Source of the DNA: Gottfriedia solisilvae
GTDB taxonomy: Bacteria; Bacillota; Bacilli; Bacillales; Bacillaceae_G
NCBI RefSeq assembly: GCF_002128405.1
Contig: NZ_NETJ01000004.1
Coordinates: forward strand, 577,771 to 641,770
Length of the DNA: 64,000 nucleotides
Reading direction: 5' to 3'
Part shown: in pieces, positions 8,878 through 18,700 of the stretch
Numbering within the stretch: position 1 is the stretch's first letter
Layout: every line of letters starts with the position of its first letter
Translations under genes and position numbers: made by a program
Notes under the pieces: generated by a model
What the model was told of the DNA's origin: nothing
Databases searched by the model: none
Seen by the model: only the letters and a program-made list of their open reading frames with translations

Positions 8878-10350
8878 TTAACTTCCCTCACTTTTTTTGG
8901 CATATTGAAGTGTGAAAAATATGCTCGTTCCTTTCCGTAATTCACTTTCTACCCAAATATCCCCACCATGTTCATGAATGATTTGTTTAGAAATAGCTAA
9001 ACCAAGTCCACTTCCACCAGTTAAAGCATTTCTAGCATTATCTGCTCGATAGAATCGATCAAATATATGAGGTATAGAAGTAGGTTCTATTCCATTACCA
9101 TTATCCCTTATTTCAATTTTAATAAATTCATTAGTATTTTCTATTGAGAACTCTATAATTTTCTCATGACTTTTCATATGTTTAATCGAATTCTGAATGA
9201 TATTAACGAATACTCTCTTTAATTTCTCTCTATCTGCAATAACCAATTCGTGATTGTTTTCATTTATATGAAAGCGTACTTCGATACCCTGTTCTTCAAA
9301 TTCCCAGCTTAGTTCCTCAATAAAATAGTTAATGTAACGTACCATATCTATTTCTTCAAAGTTAAACTGTATCTTCTTTAAATCTAATTTTGAAAATAGA
9401 AATAGATCATCAATCAAAGCGTCCATATCAGTTGCTCTATTATAAATTGTTGAAAGATAACTATCCATTTTTTGAGGAGAATCAGCGACTCCATCTTTGA
9501 TGCCTTCTACATAACCTTTAATAGCTGTGATAGGCGTTCTTAAATCATGGGAAATGTTTGAAATAAGTTCTTTTCGATTTTCCTCATATTTTAACTGTAG
9601 ATCTATTGATTCCTTTAGCCTCTGACGCATTTCTTCATAAGCTACACTTAGTTGTCCAATTTCATCATTTGATCTTGCTGTCACTTTGAAATTTAGGTTT
9701 CCATCTCTAATTTTTTGTGTAGCGAGCTTTAACGCAGACAAAGGTGTTACAATACTTCTCGTTACCAGGAAGTTTAATATGCCATTCGTTACAATTAATA
9801 ATATAAGTAAAACACCAATTAAGATTGGAAATAAATTCTTAGATAAAGCCACGTATGGACTAACTTTCTTTATAACAAAAATGCTACCTAAATCTTTATC
9901 ATTAAAATAAAAATCAAATTTTACATAAGAAAAATAATACTTACCGTAACTAATTGTATCTCTAATATGAATATTTGAAGGTTCAAATTTTGGAAGATTT
10001 TTCACACCATGGATAGATTTTAATTTATCTGTCTTATAAACAAATGAATCTCCCTTTCGAATAATAAGGGCTGACGATACGTCCTTTAACTGTTCATCAT
10101 ATGCCTTTAAAGTATCTTCATCTAAGAGTTGTTCAGGTTGTTTCAACGCTAAATATTTCAAATCTAAAAAAACACTTTCTTCTTGAGCCGTTATAGGTTT
10201 ATGTGAATAATGATTTGCAAATAAGTGTTTGATACTACCCATATCTCCTGTTATAGCTAAAATCATTAATAACCCCGATATAATAAATAGTCCAATTGTT
10301 ACGACTAACATAGCTGTATAAGATAATAACATTCTCAAACGGATTGACAT
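8878..10350 (-). CDS. Membrane sensor histidine kinase partner of the adjacent regulator
   Basis: 490 residues. A transmembrane helix at the N-terminus (about 8-35), an extracellular domain of about 140 residues, a second transmembrane helix (IGVLLILLIVTNGILNFLV), HAMP, a HisKA domain with the phosphoacceptor His in NISHDLRTPITAIKGY, and a HATPase domain with FDRFYRADNARN and GGSGLGLAISKQI. The start at 10350 follows GGAGGGATTGC. An in-frame codon 19 codons upstream is not supported by a ribosome binding site. The signal is unknown. Confidence 0.9.
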   Translation of the reverse strand: MSIRLRMLLSYTAMLVVTIGLFIISGLLMILAITGDMGSIKHLFANHYSHKPITAQEESVFLDLKYLALKQPEQLLDEDTLKAYDEQLKDVSSALIIRKGDSFVYKTDKLKSIHGVKNLPKFEPSNIHIRDTISYGKYYFSYVKFDFYFNDKDLGSIFVIKKVSPYVALSKNLFPILIGVLLILLIVTNGILNFLVTRSIVTPLSALKLATQKIRDGNLNFKVTARSNDEIGQLSVAYEEMRQRLKESIDLQLKYEENRKELISNISHDLRTPITAIKGYVEGIKDGVADSPQKMDSYLSTIYNRATDMDALIDDLFLFSKLDLKKIQFNFEEIDMVRYINYFIEELSWEFEEQGIEVRFHINENNHELVIADREKLKRVFVNIIQNSIKHMKSHEKIIEFSIENTNEFIKIEIRDNGNGIEPTSIPHIFDRFYRADNARNALTGGSGLGLAISKQIIHEHGGDIWVESELRKGTSIFFTLQYAKKSEGS

Positions 10351-10694
10351 GCAATCCCTCCTAAATAGATTAAACTTAAAAGAAAGGTTGTCCTTACATA
10401 GTATCATTTGTCGACTTAACTACATAGTAACCTCAAATCCTTAACTCAAGGAGAACAAGATATTAACAAATTATTAAAAGTTAATGAAATAAAAAATACA
10501 GCGCTTGTTTAGGTGAAATGGAGTTAGGCTTTACCCTATTCTGCTTCACTTAATTTACTACTTAACAATTCTCTCATTCACTAGGAATAATTAGTGTAAA
10601 ACTGATGTAAAATTTTATAACAATTCATATTTATAGGCTTTATTTTTATGTACAATAATAATAGAAATTACTAGTTTACTAGGAGGAAAAACTC
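10351..10694. other. Intergenic region with an 18-base-pair imperfect hairpin
   Basis: This 344-base gap separates divergent genes and must hold both promoters, which I cannot place with confidence. At 10511-10551 AGGTGAAATGGAGTTAGG pairs with CCCTATTCTGCTTCACTT over 18 positions with three mismatches. No T tract follows, so it is not an obvious terminator. Confidence 0.4.
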
Positions 10695-11975
10695 ATGAAG
10701 AGTTTTACAAAGCAAGAGAATAGTTGGATGTTATATGATTGGGCCAATTCAGCTTATTCTATTATTATTACAACTGCTGTTTTCCCACTATTTTATAAGG
10801 CCGCAGCTACTAAAGCCGGAATGAGCGCTTCAGATTCTACTGCTTATTTAGGTTACACCATTGCAATTTCCACATTCATTTTGGCAATGTTAGGACCAAT
10901 TCTTGGAACAATCGCTGATTATAAGGGCTTTAAAAAGAAGTTTTTCACCTTCTTTTTAACACTTGGTGTATCCTTTACGGCACTTCTTGCATTTATTCCT
11001 AGTGATAAATGGTTACTATTATTAATCTGCTATACGATTGCGGCAATTGGATCCGCTGGAGCAAATGTTTTCTATGATGCCTTTTTAGTAGATGTCACTA
11101 CTGAGAAACGAATGAACCGAATATCGGCTCGCGGCTTTGGTTTAGGATATATTGGAAGTACAATTCCTTTTCTAATTAGCATTGCGATCATTATTTTAGC
11201 AAAACAGGAAATTCTTCCGATCACTACAACTACAGCAAGTCAAATTGCATTCTTGATTACAGCAATTTGGTGGGGGGTATTTTCAATTCCCATTTTACGA
11301 AATGTTCATCAAAATTATTTCATTGAACCCGAACAAAAACCAATTATAAATAGCTTTAAAAGGCTCGGAAAAACCTTTAAAAATATCCGACAATATCGTG
11401 CCTTATTTTTATTTTTACTTGCTTATTTCTTTTATATTGATGGTGTTGGAACCATTATTACGATGTCTACAGCTTATGGCTCTGACCTTGGAATAAGCTC
11501 AACAAATCTATTGATTATTTTATTTGTTACACAAGCTGTAGCTGCTCCATTTTCAATCCTTTTTGGAAGATTATCAGAAAAATTTTCTGGTAAAAAAATG
11601 CTTTATGTTGGAATAATCGTTTATATTATCATATGTATCTATGCATTCTTCTTAAAAACAACTATAGACTTTTGGATTTTAGCAATGCTTGTTGCAACCT
11701 CCCAAGGTGGCATTCAATCGTTGAGTCGATCCTTTTATGCAAAGCTTGTACCGAAAGAAAAATCAAATGAGTTTTTTGGTTTTTACAATATATTTGGTAA
11801 ATTCGCTTCGATTATGGGGCCTTTATTAGTCGGTTTAACTGCACAAATGACAGGACGTTCAAATATGGGCGTATTTAGTTTGATTATATTATTTGTTATT
11901 GGCATCATTATTTTAACAAAGGTTTCAGAACCAAAAATTGAATTAAGCTCTTCAGAATCAATTGACCATGTTTAA
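10695..11975 (+). CDS. yxiO: MFS transporter, Atg22/UMF1-like (YxiO)
   Basis: A 426-residue membrane protein with about 12 transmembrane segments. It opens with WMLYDWANSAYSIIITTAVF, the hallmark of the vacuole-effluxer (Atg22-like) branch of the major facilitator superfamily, which includes B. subtilis YxiO. The neighbouring convergent gene is the YxiN/DbpA RNA helicase; these two also lie near each other in B. subtilis, which supports the assignment. The substrate is not known; eukaryotic relatives export amino acids. ATG follows AGGAGGAAAAACTC. Confidence 0.88.
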   Translation: MKSFTKQENSWMLYDWANSAYSIIITTAVFPLFYKAAATKAGMSASDSTAYLGYTIAISTFILAMLGPILGTIADYKGFKKKFFTFFLTLGVSFTALLAFIPSDKWLLLLICYTIAAIGSAGANVFYDAFLVDVTTEKRMNRISARGFGLGYIGSTIPFLISIAIIILAKQEILPITTTTASQIAFLITAIWWGVFSIPILRNVHQNYFIEPEQKPIINSFKRLGKTFKNIRQYRALFLFLLAYFFYIDGVGTIITMSTAYGSDLGISSTNLLIILFVTQAVAAPFSILFGRLSEKFSGKKMLYVGIIVYIIICIYAFFLKTTIDFWILAMLVATSQGGIQSLSRSFYAKLVPKEKSNEFFGFYNIFGKFASIMGPLLVGLTAQMTGRSNMGVFSLIILFVIGIIILTKVSEPKIELSSSESIDHV

Positions 11976-12104
11976 AAGACTCTGATAAAAGAGTTCAGCT
12001 CAGTATGCTTACTTTTAAGTAGGGTACAGGCGGTGAGCCTCCTTGTCACTACGCGTCTGTGAGGTAAAAGTTATAATTGTTTATCAGAACATAACCAATT
12101 AAAA

Positions 12105-12141
12105 AAGTCTCCCAAATAGTAAATACTTATCTGGGAGACTT
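12105..12141. terminator. Bidirectional intrinsic terminator between yxiO and dbpA
   Basis: AAGTCTCCCA pairs with TGGGAGACTT across a 17-base loop. An A run on the left gives six T residues on the minus strand for dbpA, and TCTTT follows on the plus strand for yxiO. Confidence 0.8.
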
Positions 12142-12159
12142 CTTTGCCTTATACGGGCT

Positions 12160-13605
12160 TTATTTTTTTGCTTCATGTACCTTTAATAACTTGCCTTTTA
12201 TTGTAGTATTCTTCATCTTTTTCAACACAATTGGACCTTTATCATTTAATATTTCAACATAAGAAACAGTATCTAATATCGTGATAATACCTATATCTTG
12301 CACTGTTACACCTTCGATTTTTGCAATCGTTCCAACAAAGTCAACCGCTCTAAGCTTCTTCTTCTTACCACCATTAAAATACAATTTCATAATTTTCTTA
12401 TTTAACTTTTCACTTTTAGCTTGTTTAATAGTCGGTTCGACATTCATTTTCGTTTCAAAAGCAGCAATGTTATTTTCTACTTCATCTTTTGTAGGGGCGG
12501 TCATCCTCGGAATTTCAAAACCGATATATTCTTCAATTGATGCTAAGAATCGATCTTCAAAAGGTGTAACAAACGTAATGGCTTTTCCTTTTTGTCCTGC
12601 TCGTCCAGTTCGACCAGTTCGGTGAACATAGCTTTCTTTTTCTAATGGAAGGTCATAGTTAACTACATGAGTAATATTATCAATGTCAATACCTCTTGCA
12701 GCAACATCCGTCGCTACTAGATAACGGAAGTCTCCCCTTTTAAAATCATTCATTACATGCAGTCTGTCATCTTGTTCCATTCCGCCATGAATCTTATCAC
12801 AGCTATAACCTAAATCTGCTAGATGATCATACAAACTATCCACTCTATCCTTTGTTCTGCAAAAGATGATACAACTATCAGGATTTTGTACAATCATTAA
12901 ATCTTTCAGCAAGGATAATTTTTGCTCTTCTTCAACTTCAAATAGTGAATGATCAATTTTATCTGTTGTAAGTCCCGTTGCTTTAATTTCAATGTTCGTA
13001 GGAGCTTTCATATACTGATTTGCGAGATTTTTTATCTCATCTGGTATAGTCGCCGAAAATAACATAGTAATCCTATTTCTAGGCATCTCGTCGATAATAG
13101 CTCCAACTTGATCAATAAATCCCATGTTTAACATTTCATCTGCTTCATCAATAACAAGATATTTAATTTGTTCTAGGCTTAATGTACCTCTTTCAATATG
13201 ATCTAACACTCGACCAGGTGTGCCTACAACAACATGAGTTTTTTGCTTTAATTCTGTTTTTTGGATGGCGATCGGTTGTTTTCCATAGACTGCGACAGCT
13301 TTAATCCTCTTAAATCGACCAATATTAGTAAAATCTTCTTTTACTTGAACTGCAAGTTCTCTAGTTGGTGTTAAAATAAGTGCTTGTGGCTTATTTTCTT
13401 CCCATTTTATTAGTTCACAGATTGGTATACCATATGACGCTGTCTTACCACTACCTGTTTGCGATTTTACTACTAGATCCGTTTTATTTAACACAAGAGG
13501 TATAACCTTACTCTGAACTTCCGTAGGATTTTTAAAACCTAATTGTTCCAGAGCATTTACGATTTCATTACTTAGTTGATAATCTATAAAGCTTTTTTTC
13601 CCCAT
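12160..13605 (-). CDS. dbpA: DEAD-box RNA helicase DbpA (YxiN), acts on 23S rRNA
   Basis: 481 residues. All DEAD-box motifs are visible: Q motif (GFKNPTEVQ), motif [12 protein letters not shown], Ia [44 protein letters not shown] and [13 protein letters not shown]. Residues about 405-480 form the DbpA RNA-binding domain ([20 protein letters not shown]). In B. subtilis YxiN that domain recognises hairpin 92 of 23S rRNA and directs the helicase to large-subunit assembly. Length matches YxiN (479). A single gene with its own terminator. Confidence 0.93.
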   Translation of the reverse strand: MGKKSFIDYQLSNEIVNALEQLGFKNPTEVQSKVIPLVLNKTDLVVKSQTGSGKTASYGIPICELIKWEENKPQALILTPTRELAVQVKEDFTNIGRFKRIKAVAVYGKQPIAIQKTELKQKTHVVVGTPGRVLDHIERGTLSLEQIKYLVIDEADEMLNMGFIDQVGAIIDEMPRNRITMLFSATIPDEIKNLANQYMKAPTNIEIKATGLTTDKIDHSLFEVEEEQKLSLLKDLMIVQNPDSCIIFCRTKDRVDSLYDHLADLGYSCDKIHGGMEQDDRLHVMNDFKRGDFRYLVATDVAARGIDIDNITHVVNYDLPLEKESYVHRTGRTGRAGQKGKAITFVTPFEDRFLASIEEYIGFEIPRMTAPTKDEVENNIAAFETKMNVEPTIKQAKSEKLNKKIMKLYFNGGKKKKLRAVDFVGTIAKIEGVTVQDIGIITILDTVSYVEILNDKGPIVLKKMKNTTIKGKLLKVHEAKK

Positions 13606-13896
13606 AATCTGGCCTCATTTATTTTAGAATTTATTCTTATTATTTCTGTTAAATTAGTTTATAATCTATTTTCTTTTCGTTAGGCTCGTTAAAAAAGAAT
13701 TTTGATTTCCATTCCAATTACTCTCGAACAGGCTATTTTCTTTTCACTCTTCATGTATTTAGCTAAAATCAACATTTAATAATAGCAGAGCCTTTCGTTA
13801 TGATGTAGTTTTAAAACAACAACCTTTTGAAAAGAACCGTAAGAGAGCTTTATCATACCATACATCAATCTATAAAATTCTAATGAAAGGCTGACT
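13606..13896. other. Intergenic stretch without recognised features
   Basis: This AT-rich sequence lies upstream of dbpA and downstream of the ABC transporter terminator. It must contain the dbpA promoter. I see no supported open frame, RNA motif or repeat in it. Confidence 0.4.
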
Positions 13897-13944
13897 TCAA
13901 AAAAAATAAGGTTCTCCACAAGTTAGTAAACTCATGGAAAACCT
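13897..13944 (-). terminator. Intrinsic terminator of the ABC exporter operon
   Basis: Read on the minus strand, AGGTTTTCCA pairs with TGGAGAACCT (one mismatch) and is followed by TATTTTTTTT. It lies about 60 bases past the stop codon of the permease gene. Confidence 0.8.
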
Positions 13945-14006
13945 ATAATTTTATGAACTAGATTTTTAGTTAATTTTTAATTGTTAGCATCGAATTAAAA
14001 GCTGAA

Positions 14007-14822
14007 CTACGTTCGTCGCATATAAGCACTAACAGTAAGAGGGGCAAAGATTATTACAATAACAGCAGCCCCAATAAGTGAGATAGATAAGTCCCAACCG
14101 GCAGTTCCAGTATTAGCAAGTTCCCTAACTGCTGTTACTAGATGAGAGATTGGGTTTATTTTTACAAACCATTGAAGCCAGTTTGGCATTGTATCAACTG
14201 GTACAAATGCATTAGACAGAAAAGTCATAGGAAAAAGAACTAGCATCGAAATACCTTGAACGCTTGAAGCTGTTCGAGCAATCACGCCAAAGAATGCGAA
14301 GATCCAGCTAATTGCCCAAGAACAAACAATTACAATAAGTCCCGCAATGATAACAGAGCCTAGACCACCTTCTGGACGATAGCCCATGATATATCCCATT
14401 GTAAACGTTAGGACAGTCGCTATTGTATAACGGATTGTATCGGCCAACAAAGCTCCTGCTAAAGGAGCAATTCTTGCAATAGGGAGTGATTTGAACCGAT
14501 CAAACACTCCCTTATCCATGTCTTCTCGCAGCTGAACACCGGTTACAATGGAGGTAGTAATGACTGTTTGTACAAGTATTCCAGGGATAATGACTGGTAA
14601 ATAGCTTTTTACATCACCAGAAATTGCTCCACCAAAAATATAAGTAAACATAAGAGTGAAGATGATTGGTTGAAGTGTAACATCGAATAATTGCTCGGGT
14701 GTGCGTTTAATCTTTAGCAGTCCACGGTAAGCCATTGTAAGCGAGTTCCTTACTGACTGACGAAAGCTAGTTCTGTTTTTTAGTTGACGATTGTTAACGG
14801 TACTTTGATAAGTTCGACTCAT
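14007..14822 (-). CDS. ABC-2 type permease (DrrB-like)
   Basis: 271 residues with about six transmembrane segments and the ABC-2 domain typical of daunorubicin-resistance permeases. Conserved features are FDVTLQPIIFTLMFTYIFGG, VQTVITTSIVTGVQLREDMD and the FLSNAFVPVDTMPNWLQWF loop before the last helices. Its ATG overlaps the end of the ATPase gene by four bases (ATGA), so the two are translationally coupled and form one exporter. The substrate is probably an amphipathic drug or lipid-like molecule, which is an inference from the family. Confidence 0.9.
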   Translation of the reverse strand: MSRTYQSTVNNRQLKNRTSFRQSVRNSLTMAYRGLLKIKRTPEQLFDVTLQPIIFTLMFTYIFGGAISGDVKSYLPVIIPGILVQTVITTSIVTGVQLREDMDKGVFDRFKSLPIARIAPLAGALLADTIRYTIATVLTFTMGYIMGYRPEGGLGSVIIAGLIVIVCSWAISWIFAFFGVIARTASSVQGISMLVLFPMTFLSNAFVPVDTMPNWLQWFVKINPISHLVTAVRELANTGTAGWDLSISLIGAAVIVIIFAPLTVSAYMRRT

Positions 14823-15850
14823 ACTCTTACCTCCCCCACCTTGATTGATTCGTGGGACATCTCATAATTTTCCTTCTCAATATCATTACCAGTAATCGTT
14901 AAGAAGACCTCATCCAGTGTTGGTTTCTGAACACTTAATTCAGCCAGTTGAATATCTGTTTCACGAAGAGCAATCAGTAAATCAGTTACTTTATCAGCGT
15001 CTGCCATAGGCGCAGTAATCTTCCCGTCTTCTCGTGATATTTTAGACTGGACATTCAGCAGTCTTTCCACCGTCAGACGTGCTGTTTCGATTTCTCCAGG
15101 GTTTTGAATTGTTAAATGTAATGAAGAACTTCCAACTGACGCTTTTAGCTCATCAACAGTACCTTCTGCAACAACTCGGCCGTGATCAATAACTGCAATA
15201 CGGTCAGCAAGTTCATCTGCCTCTTGTAAGTATTGTGTCGTTAATAACACTGTTGACCCATTCTTTACCAATCTGCGGATGGTATCCCACATTTGATTAC
15301 GAGTACGAGGATCTAACCCTGTTGTCGGTTCATCAAGAAAAATGAGCGGTGGTTGCGCTATTAGACTAGCGGCTAAATCTAACCTACGACGCATTCCGCC
15401 TGAGAAATTTTTTAAAGGACGCTTAGCAGCTTCAGTTAATCCAAATTCCTCTAATAATTCTGCAGCCTTACGCTTTGACTCTCTACGCCCTAACCCTAGT
15501 AGTCGTGAGAAAATAACTAGATTCTCAGTAGCACTAAGTGACTCATCAACCGAAGCATACTGACCTGTCACGCCAATCAATTGCCTTACGATCTGAGCCT
15601 CTTTGATCACATCGTGCCCAAATATTTTTGCCGAGCCAGCGTCCGCACGTAATAAAGTTGCAAGCATCCTAATTGTCGTAGTCTTACCGGCCCCATTTGG
15701 ACCAAGCACACCATAGATCGAACCAGCACGCACATTTAGATCTACTCCGTCTACCGCGCGATTATCACCAAATACTTTGACTAGTCCACGTGCCTCAACA
15801 GCCCAATCACCACTGTCTGGTGTGATTACTTTTTTATTTAAAAATTCCAT
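14819..15850 (-). CDS. ABC transporter ATP-binding protein (DrrA-like)
   Basis: 343 residues. Walker A GPNGAGKTTTIRML, signature FSGGMRRRLDLAASLI and Walker B PLIFLDEPTTGLD are intact, with a C-terminal DUF4162-type extension after about residue 230, the DrrA pattern. It energises the adjacent permease. ATG follows GAGGAGGTATAAA. By eye the pair uses more G- and C-ending codons than flanking genes, which may mean a horizontal origin. No regulator is adjacent. Confidence 0.92.
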   Translation of the reverse strand: MEFLNKKVITPDSGDWAVEARGLVKVFGDNRAVDGVDLNVRAGSIYGVLGPNGAGKTTTIRMLATLLRADAGSAKIFGHDVIKEAQIVRQLIGVTGQYASVDESLSATENLVIFSRLLGLGRRESKRKAAELLEEFGLTEAAKRPLKNFSGGMRRRLDLAASLIAQPPLIFLDEPTTGLDPRTRNQMWDTIRRLVKNGSTVLLTTQYLQEADELADRIAVIDHGRVVAEGTVDELKASVGSSSLHLTIQNPGEIETARLTVERLLNVQSKISREDGKITAPMADADKVTDLLIALRETDIQLAELSVQKPTLDEVFLTITGNDIEKENYEMSHESIKVGEVRV

Positions 15851-15930
15851 TTTATACCTCCTCTACTTTTAAATACATAGTGATGGTATCAGTGATTTAT
15901 GAATAAATTATGAACTTCAAGATACAAAGT

Positions 15931-15968
15931 AAAAAAGAACTCATTACTTTAATAATGAGTTCTCTTTT
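15931..15968 (-). terminator. Intrinsic terminator of helD
   Basis: GAACTCATTA pairs with TAATGAGTTC around CTTTAA; on the minus strand the stem is followed by TTTTTT. It lies about 50 bases past the helD stop codon. Confidence 0.85.
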
Positions 15969-16019
15969 GAATTTTTCAGCTCTATGGAATATAGAGATTG
16001 CTAGTACTGTACTTATTTT

Positions 16020-18356
16020 CTAGTTTAGAACTAAGCTTTTCGTTGTACTATGTTTTAAAATTGGACTTGGTTCTCCCATACTGTATAGCTGTAAAAGGTG
16101 CATAGCTCGCGTACATGCAGTGTAAAATAATCTACGTAAACTTTCCTCACCATATACATCCTTGGAAGCGTCATAAATGATCACAGCATCAAATTCGATA
16201 CCTTTAGCTAAATATGCAGGTATTATCACAATGCCTTGCTCATACTCAACCGATCCGCTCTTAACAAGCTTAATTCCCTCAATATCTTTTAAAGCCTCGA
16301 AGGCAGCCGCACTCTCCGCAGCTGATTTACATATAACTGCTATTGTATTGTAATTACGTTTCTTCAATTCTATGATCTTAGAAGTTATTTGGCGATGCAG
16401 TTCATCTCGATTTAACACTTGTGTTAATACAGGCACTTCACCGTCTCGTTCAAAAGCCGTAATCTGTTCACCACCAGGAACAAGATTCTTCGTAAATTCA
16501 ACGATTGGTTTAGTTGATCGATAACTGCGAGTTAAGTTTATTGCATGTGTTTCTTCTGGCCCATATAAGCCTTTAAGTACGTGAAAATTAACCATTTCAC
16601 TGGCATGGGCAAATATTGCTTGATTAAAATCACCAAGTACTGTCATCCTTGCAGCAGGAAACAGACGTTTTAAAAATTCGAATTGGAACGGTGAGTAATC
16701 TTGTGCTTCATCAACTAGTACCTGTTTAATTGATGCATTTGTCTGAAAGCCTTGAATCAACTCTTTTAAAAGTAGAAATGGAGTAGCATCTTCATAATAC
16801 AATTTACCTTCATCTAGCATGTTAAACGTCAGTTGACATATATCTTCCCAGTGCTTAGGTTTATCTCCCTCTATTAACTGTTCAATCTTTGTTGAGTTTG
16901 CAAATAACTGCTTATAAACGCCCTTCATGTCAACAAAATGGAGCATTTGAACCCATTTACGCAATGGCTTTAACTTTCTTCGAACAACCATTTTGCCGAG
17001 CACCTTGTACTCTTTCTCATAATCGTCAAATGAATTATCTGCATAGCCTTCTTTTTTCTGTAAGAACTTATAGGCCTTCTGATAATCATCTTTGCTAAGA
17101 AGCTCGATTTCTTCTTCTACCCATGGCTTTTTCAGTTCATTTTTCTCTGTTTCATCTATTCGTTTATTCAACCATTCTGTCAACTTCTCAATTCTGTTGT
17201 AAAAGCGAAGTGATGTGTCGCTACTATAAAATCTTTCTTTCATTTCTTTAGCAGAGACCAACGTTTTTCCTCTAAACTTAATTCCTTTAAAGATCATTCC
17301 AGATAATTCAAGTGACTGTCTGTACGCTTTAATAAGCTCAAAAAAGCGTGTTGAAGCTTTAAACTGGATATTTGAAGTCCTAGCTTGGTAGGAAGGATCA
17401 CTTGTTTTTGTTAAAACATATTCTAATTGGCTATAATTATCCTCGACTTGAAATTGATCGCTTAATCGATGGCTTAAGTATTCTTGAAATGTAACTTGCT
17501 GCATATTTTCTTCACCTAGCTCAGGTAACACTCTTGAGACATAACTGTTAAACATAGCATTTGGTGAAAATAATATGATTTGATCAGCTTTTAACCATTC
17601 TCTATATTTGTAGAGTAAGTACGCAATTCGCTGCAAGGCCGCTGATGTCTTTCCACTGCCCGCCGCTCCTTGAACTATGAGCAATCTTCCTTGATCATGT
17701 CGAATGATTTGGTTTTGCTCTTGTTGAATACTGGCAACGATACTGTGTAAATGTTTATCAGTACCCTTACCTAGTACATGTTGTAAAATCTCATCACCAA
17801 TTGTAAGACTCGTATCAAACATCGATTCAATTACACCATCACGGATGATGTACTGCCACTTTTGATCCAACTCACCACGAATAGTACCCCCTGGCGTTAC
17901 ATATTCGGCTGGACCTGGTGGATAATCATAGTAAACACTCGAAATTGGTGCTCGCCAATCATAAATTAAAAAGTTGTCTCCACTCTCATCTGTTAGCGTA
18001 GAGACTCCAATATAGACGCGTTCTAATTCAGAATTTCCTTCTTCAGTAAAGTCAATTCGGCCGAAATACGGTACATCCTTCATTCTTCTCAGAGCTGATA
18101 ACCGCTTAGATGCTTGCTTATGAGTGCTTTGGCTCACAGACAAAACTTGTGCCTGTTGTCTTAGACTGAGTATTGTCTCTAAATAATCATCAAAATTATC
18201 AGTATTAACCTTAACTTCATCCCAAAAGTTTTTGCGAATACCAACTACTTCATTTTGACGTTGGTTAGTTTCTCCTTCCATCTTGACGATTTGATCCGCA
18301 ATTATATCCATGATTGTGTCGACACGATTTTGTTCCTGACGAAGTTCTTTGTTCAT
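16020..18356 (-). CDS. helD: RNA polymerase recycling motor ATPase HelD
   Basis: 778 residues, matching B. subtilis HelD (774). A charged N-terminal coiled coil (about 1-75) is the part that enters the polymerase secondary channel. UvrD-like superfamily 1 motor domains follow: Walker A IVQGAAGSGKTSAALQRIAY near 230, motif II QVLVDEAQDYSPFQFEF, GDFNQAIF, and motifs near the C-terminus (GIEFDAVIIYDAS, then FYTACTRAM). In B. subtilis HelD releases stalled RNA polymerase from nucleic acid. The start ATG at 18356 sits eight bases after AAAGGAG; a GTG three codons earlier is too close to that site. Confidence 0.93.
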   Translation of the reverse strand: MNKELRQEQNRVDTIMDIIADQIVKMEGETNQRQNEVVGIRKNFWDEVKVNTDNFDDYLETILSLRQQAQVLSVSQSTHKQASKRLSALRRMKDVPYFGRIDFTEEGNSELERVYIGVSTLTDESGDNFLIYDWRAPISSVYYDYPPGPAEYVTPGGTIRGELDQKWQYIIRDGVIESMFDTSLTIGDEILQHVLGKGTDKHLHSIVASIQQEQNQIIRHDQGRLLIVQGAAGSGKTSAALQRIAYLLYKYREWLKADQIILFSPNAMFNSYVSRVLPELGEENMQQVTFQEYLSHRLSDQFQVEDNYSQLEYVLTKTSDPSYQARTSNIQFKASTRFFELIKAYRQSLELSGMIFKGIKFRGKTLVSAKEMKERFYSSDTSLRFYNRIEKLTEWLNKRIDETEKNELKKPWVEEEIELLSKDDYQKAYKFLQKKEGYADNSFDDYEKEYKVLGKMVVRRKLKPLRKWVQMLHFVDMKGVYKQLFANSTKIEQLIEGDKPKHWEDICQLTFNMLDEGKLYYEDATPFLLLKELIQGFQTNASIKQVLVDEAQDYSPFQFEFLKRLFPAARMTVLGDFNQAIFAHASEMVNFHVLKGLYGPEETHAINLTRSYRSTKPIVEFTKNLVPGGEQITAFERDGEVPVLTQVLNRDELHRQITSKIIELKKRNYNTIAVICKSAAESAAAFEALKDIEGIKLVKSGSVEYEQGIVIIPAYLAKGIEFDAVIIYDASKDVYGEESLRRLFYTACTRAMHLLQLYSMGEPSPILKHSTTKSLVLN

Positions 18357-18700
18357 TCCATGCACTCCTTTAAAAAATAGAAAATGAGGGTTGACTTAAG
18401 CTTAATTATGTTGTAAACTTATAATAGGGAAACTTTACCCTACAAATAAATAATATAGTATAATCTCTATTACTCTACCACGTTTCTTCTTTTTAATCAA
18501 TGCATTTTCATACTTCAAATTTAAATATCCTTTTAGTTCTTATGACTCCAAATTCTATTATTAGCCCCATACTCATTCATTATGTAAGTAGATCCTTTTT
18601 AAATTCGCATCAAAAAAAGTCCAACTAAATAAGTCAGACTTCACTACTTCATTCCTACTCTATCATTGTCAAAGCTCTCTTTTCTATCCTAAAAAACATC
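18357..18700. other. Intergenic region with helD promoter and a terminator
   Basis: The 344-base gap contains TAGGG/CCCTA facing copies (about 18425-18443) in the helD upstream region and the terminator listed at 18612-18641. No supported gene is seen. Confidence 0.4.
18612..18641 (-). terminator. Intrinsic terminator of the GNAT-nitrilase gene
   Basis: On the minus strand AAGTCTGAC pairs with GTTGGACTT (nine pairs, two of them G-U) around TTATTTA, followed by a run of T. It lies about 60 bases past the stop codon. Confidence 0.78.

Noticed and set aside
13606..14006. Possible toxin-antitoxin or small RNA between dbpA and the ABC genes
   Set aside because: Only one terminator can be recognised; no promoter-hairpin pair or open frame supports a separate gene.
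18357..18700. Possible small gene in the gap upstream of helD
   Set aside because: No frame has a start with a ribosome site and coding-like composition; a terminator and promoter account for the gap.
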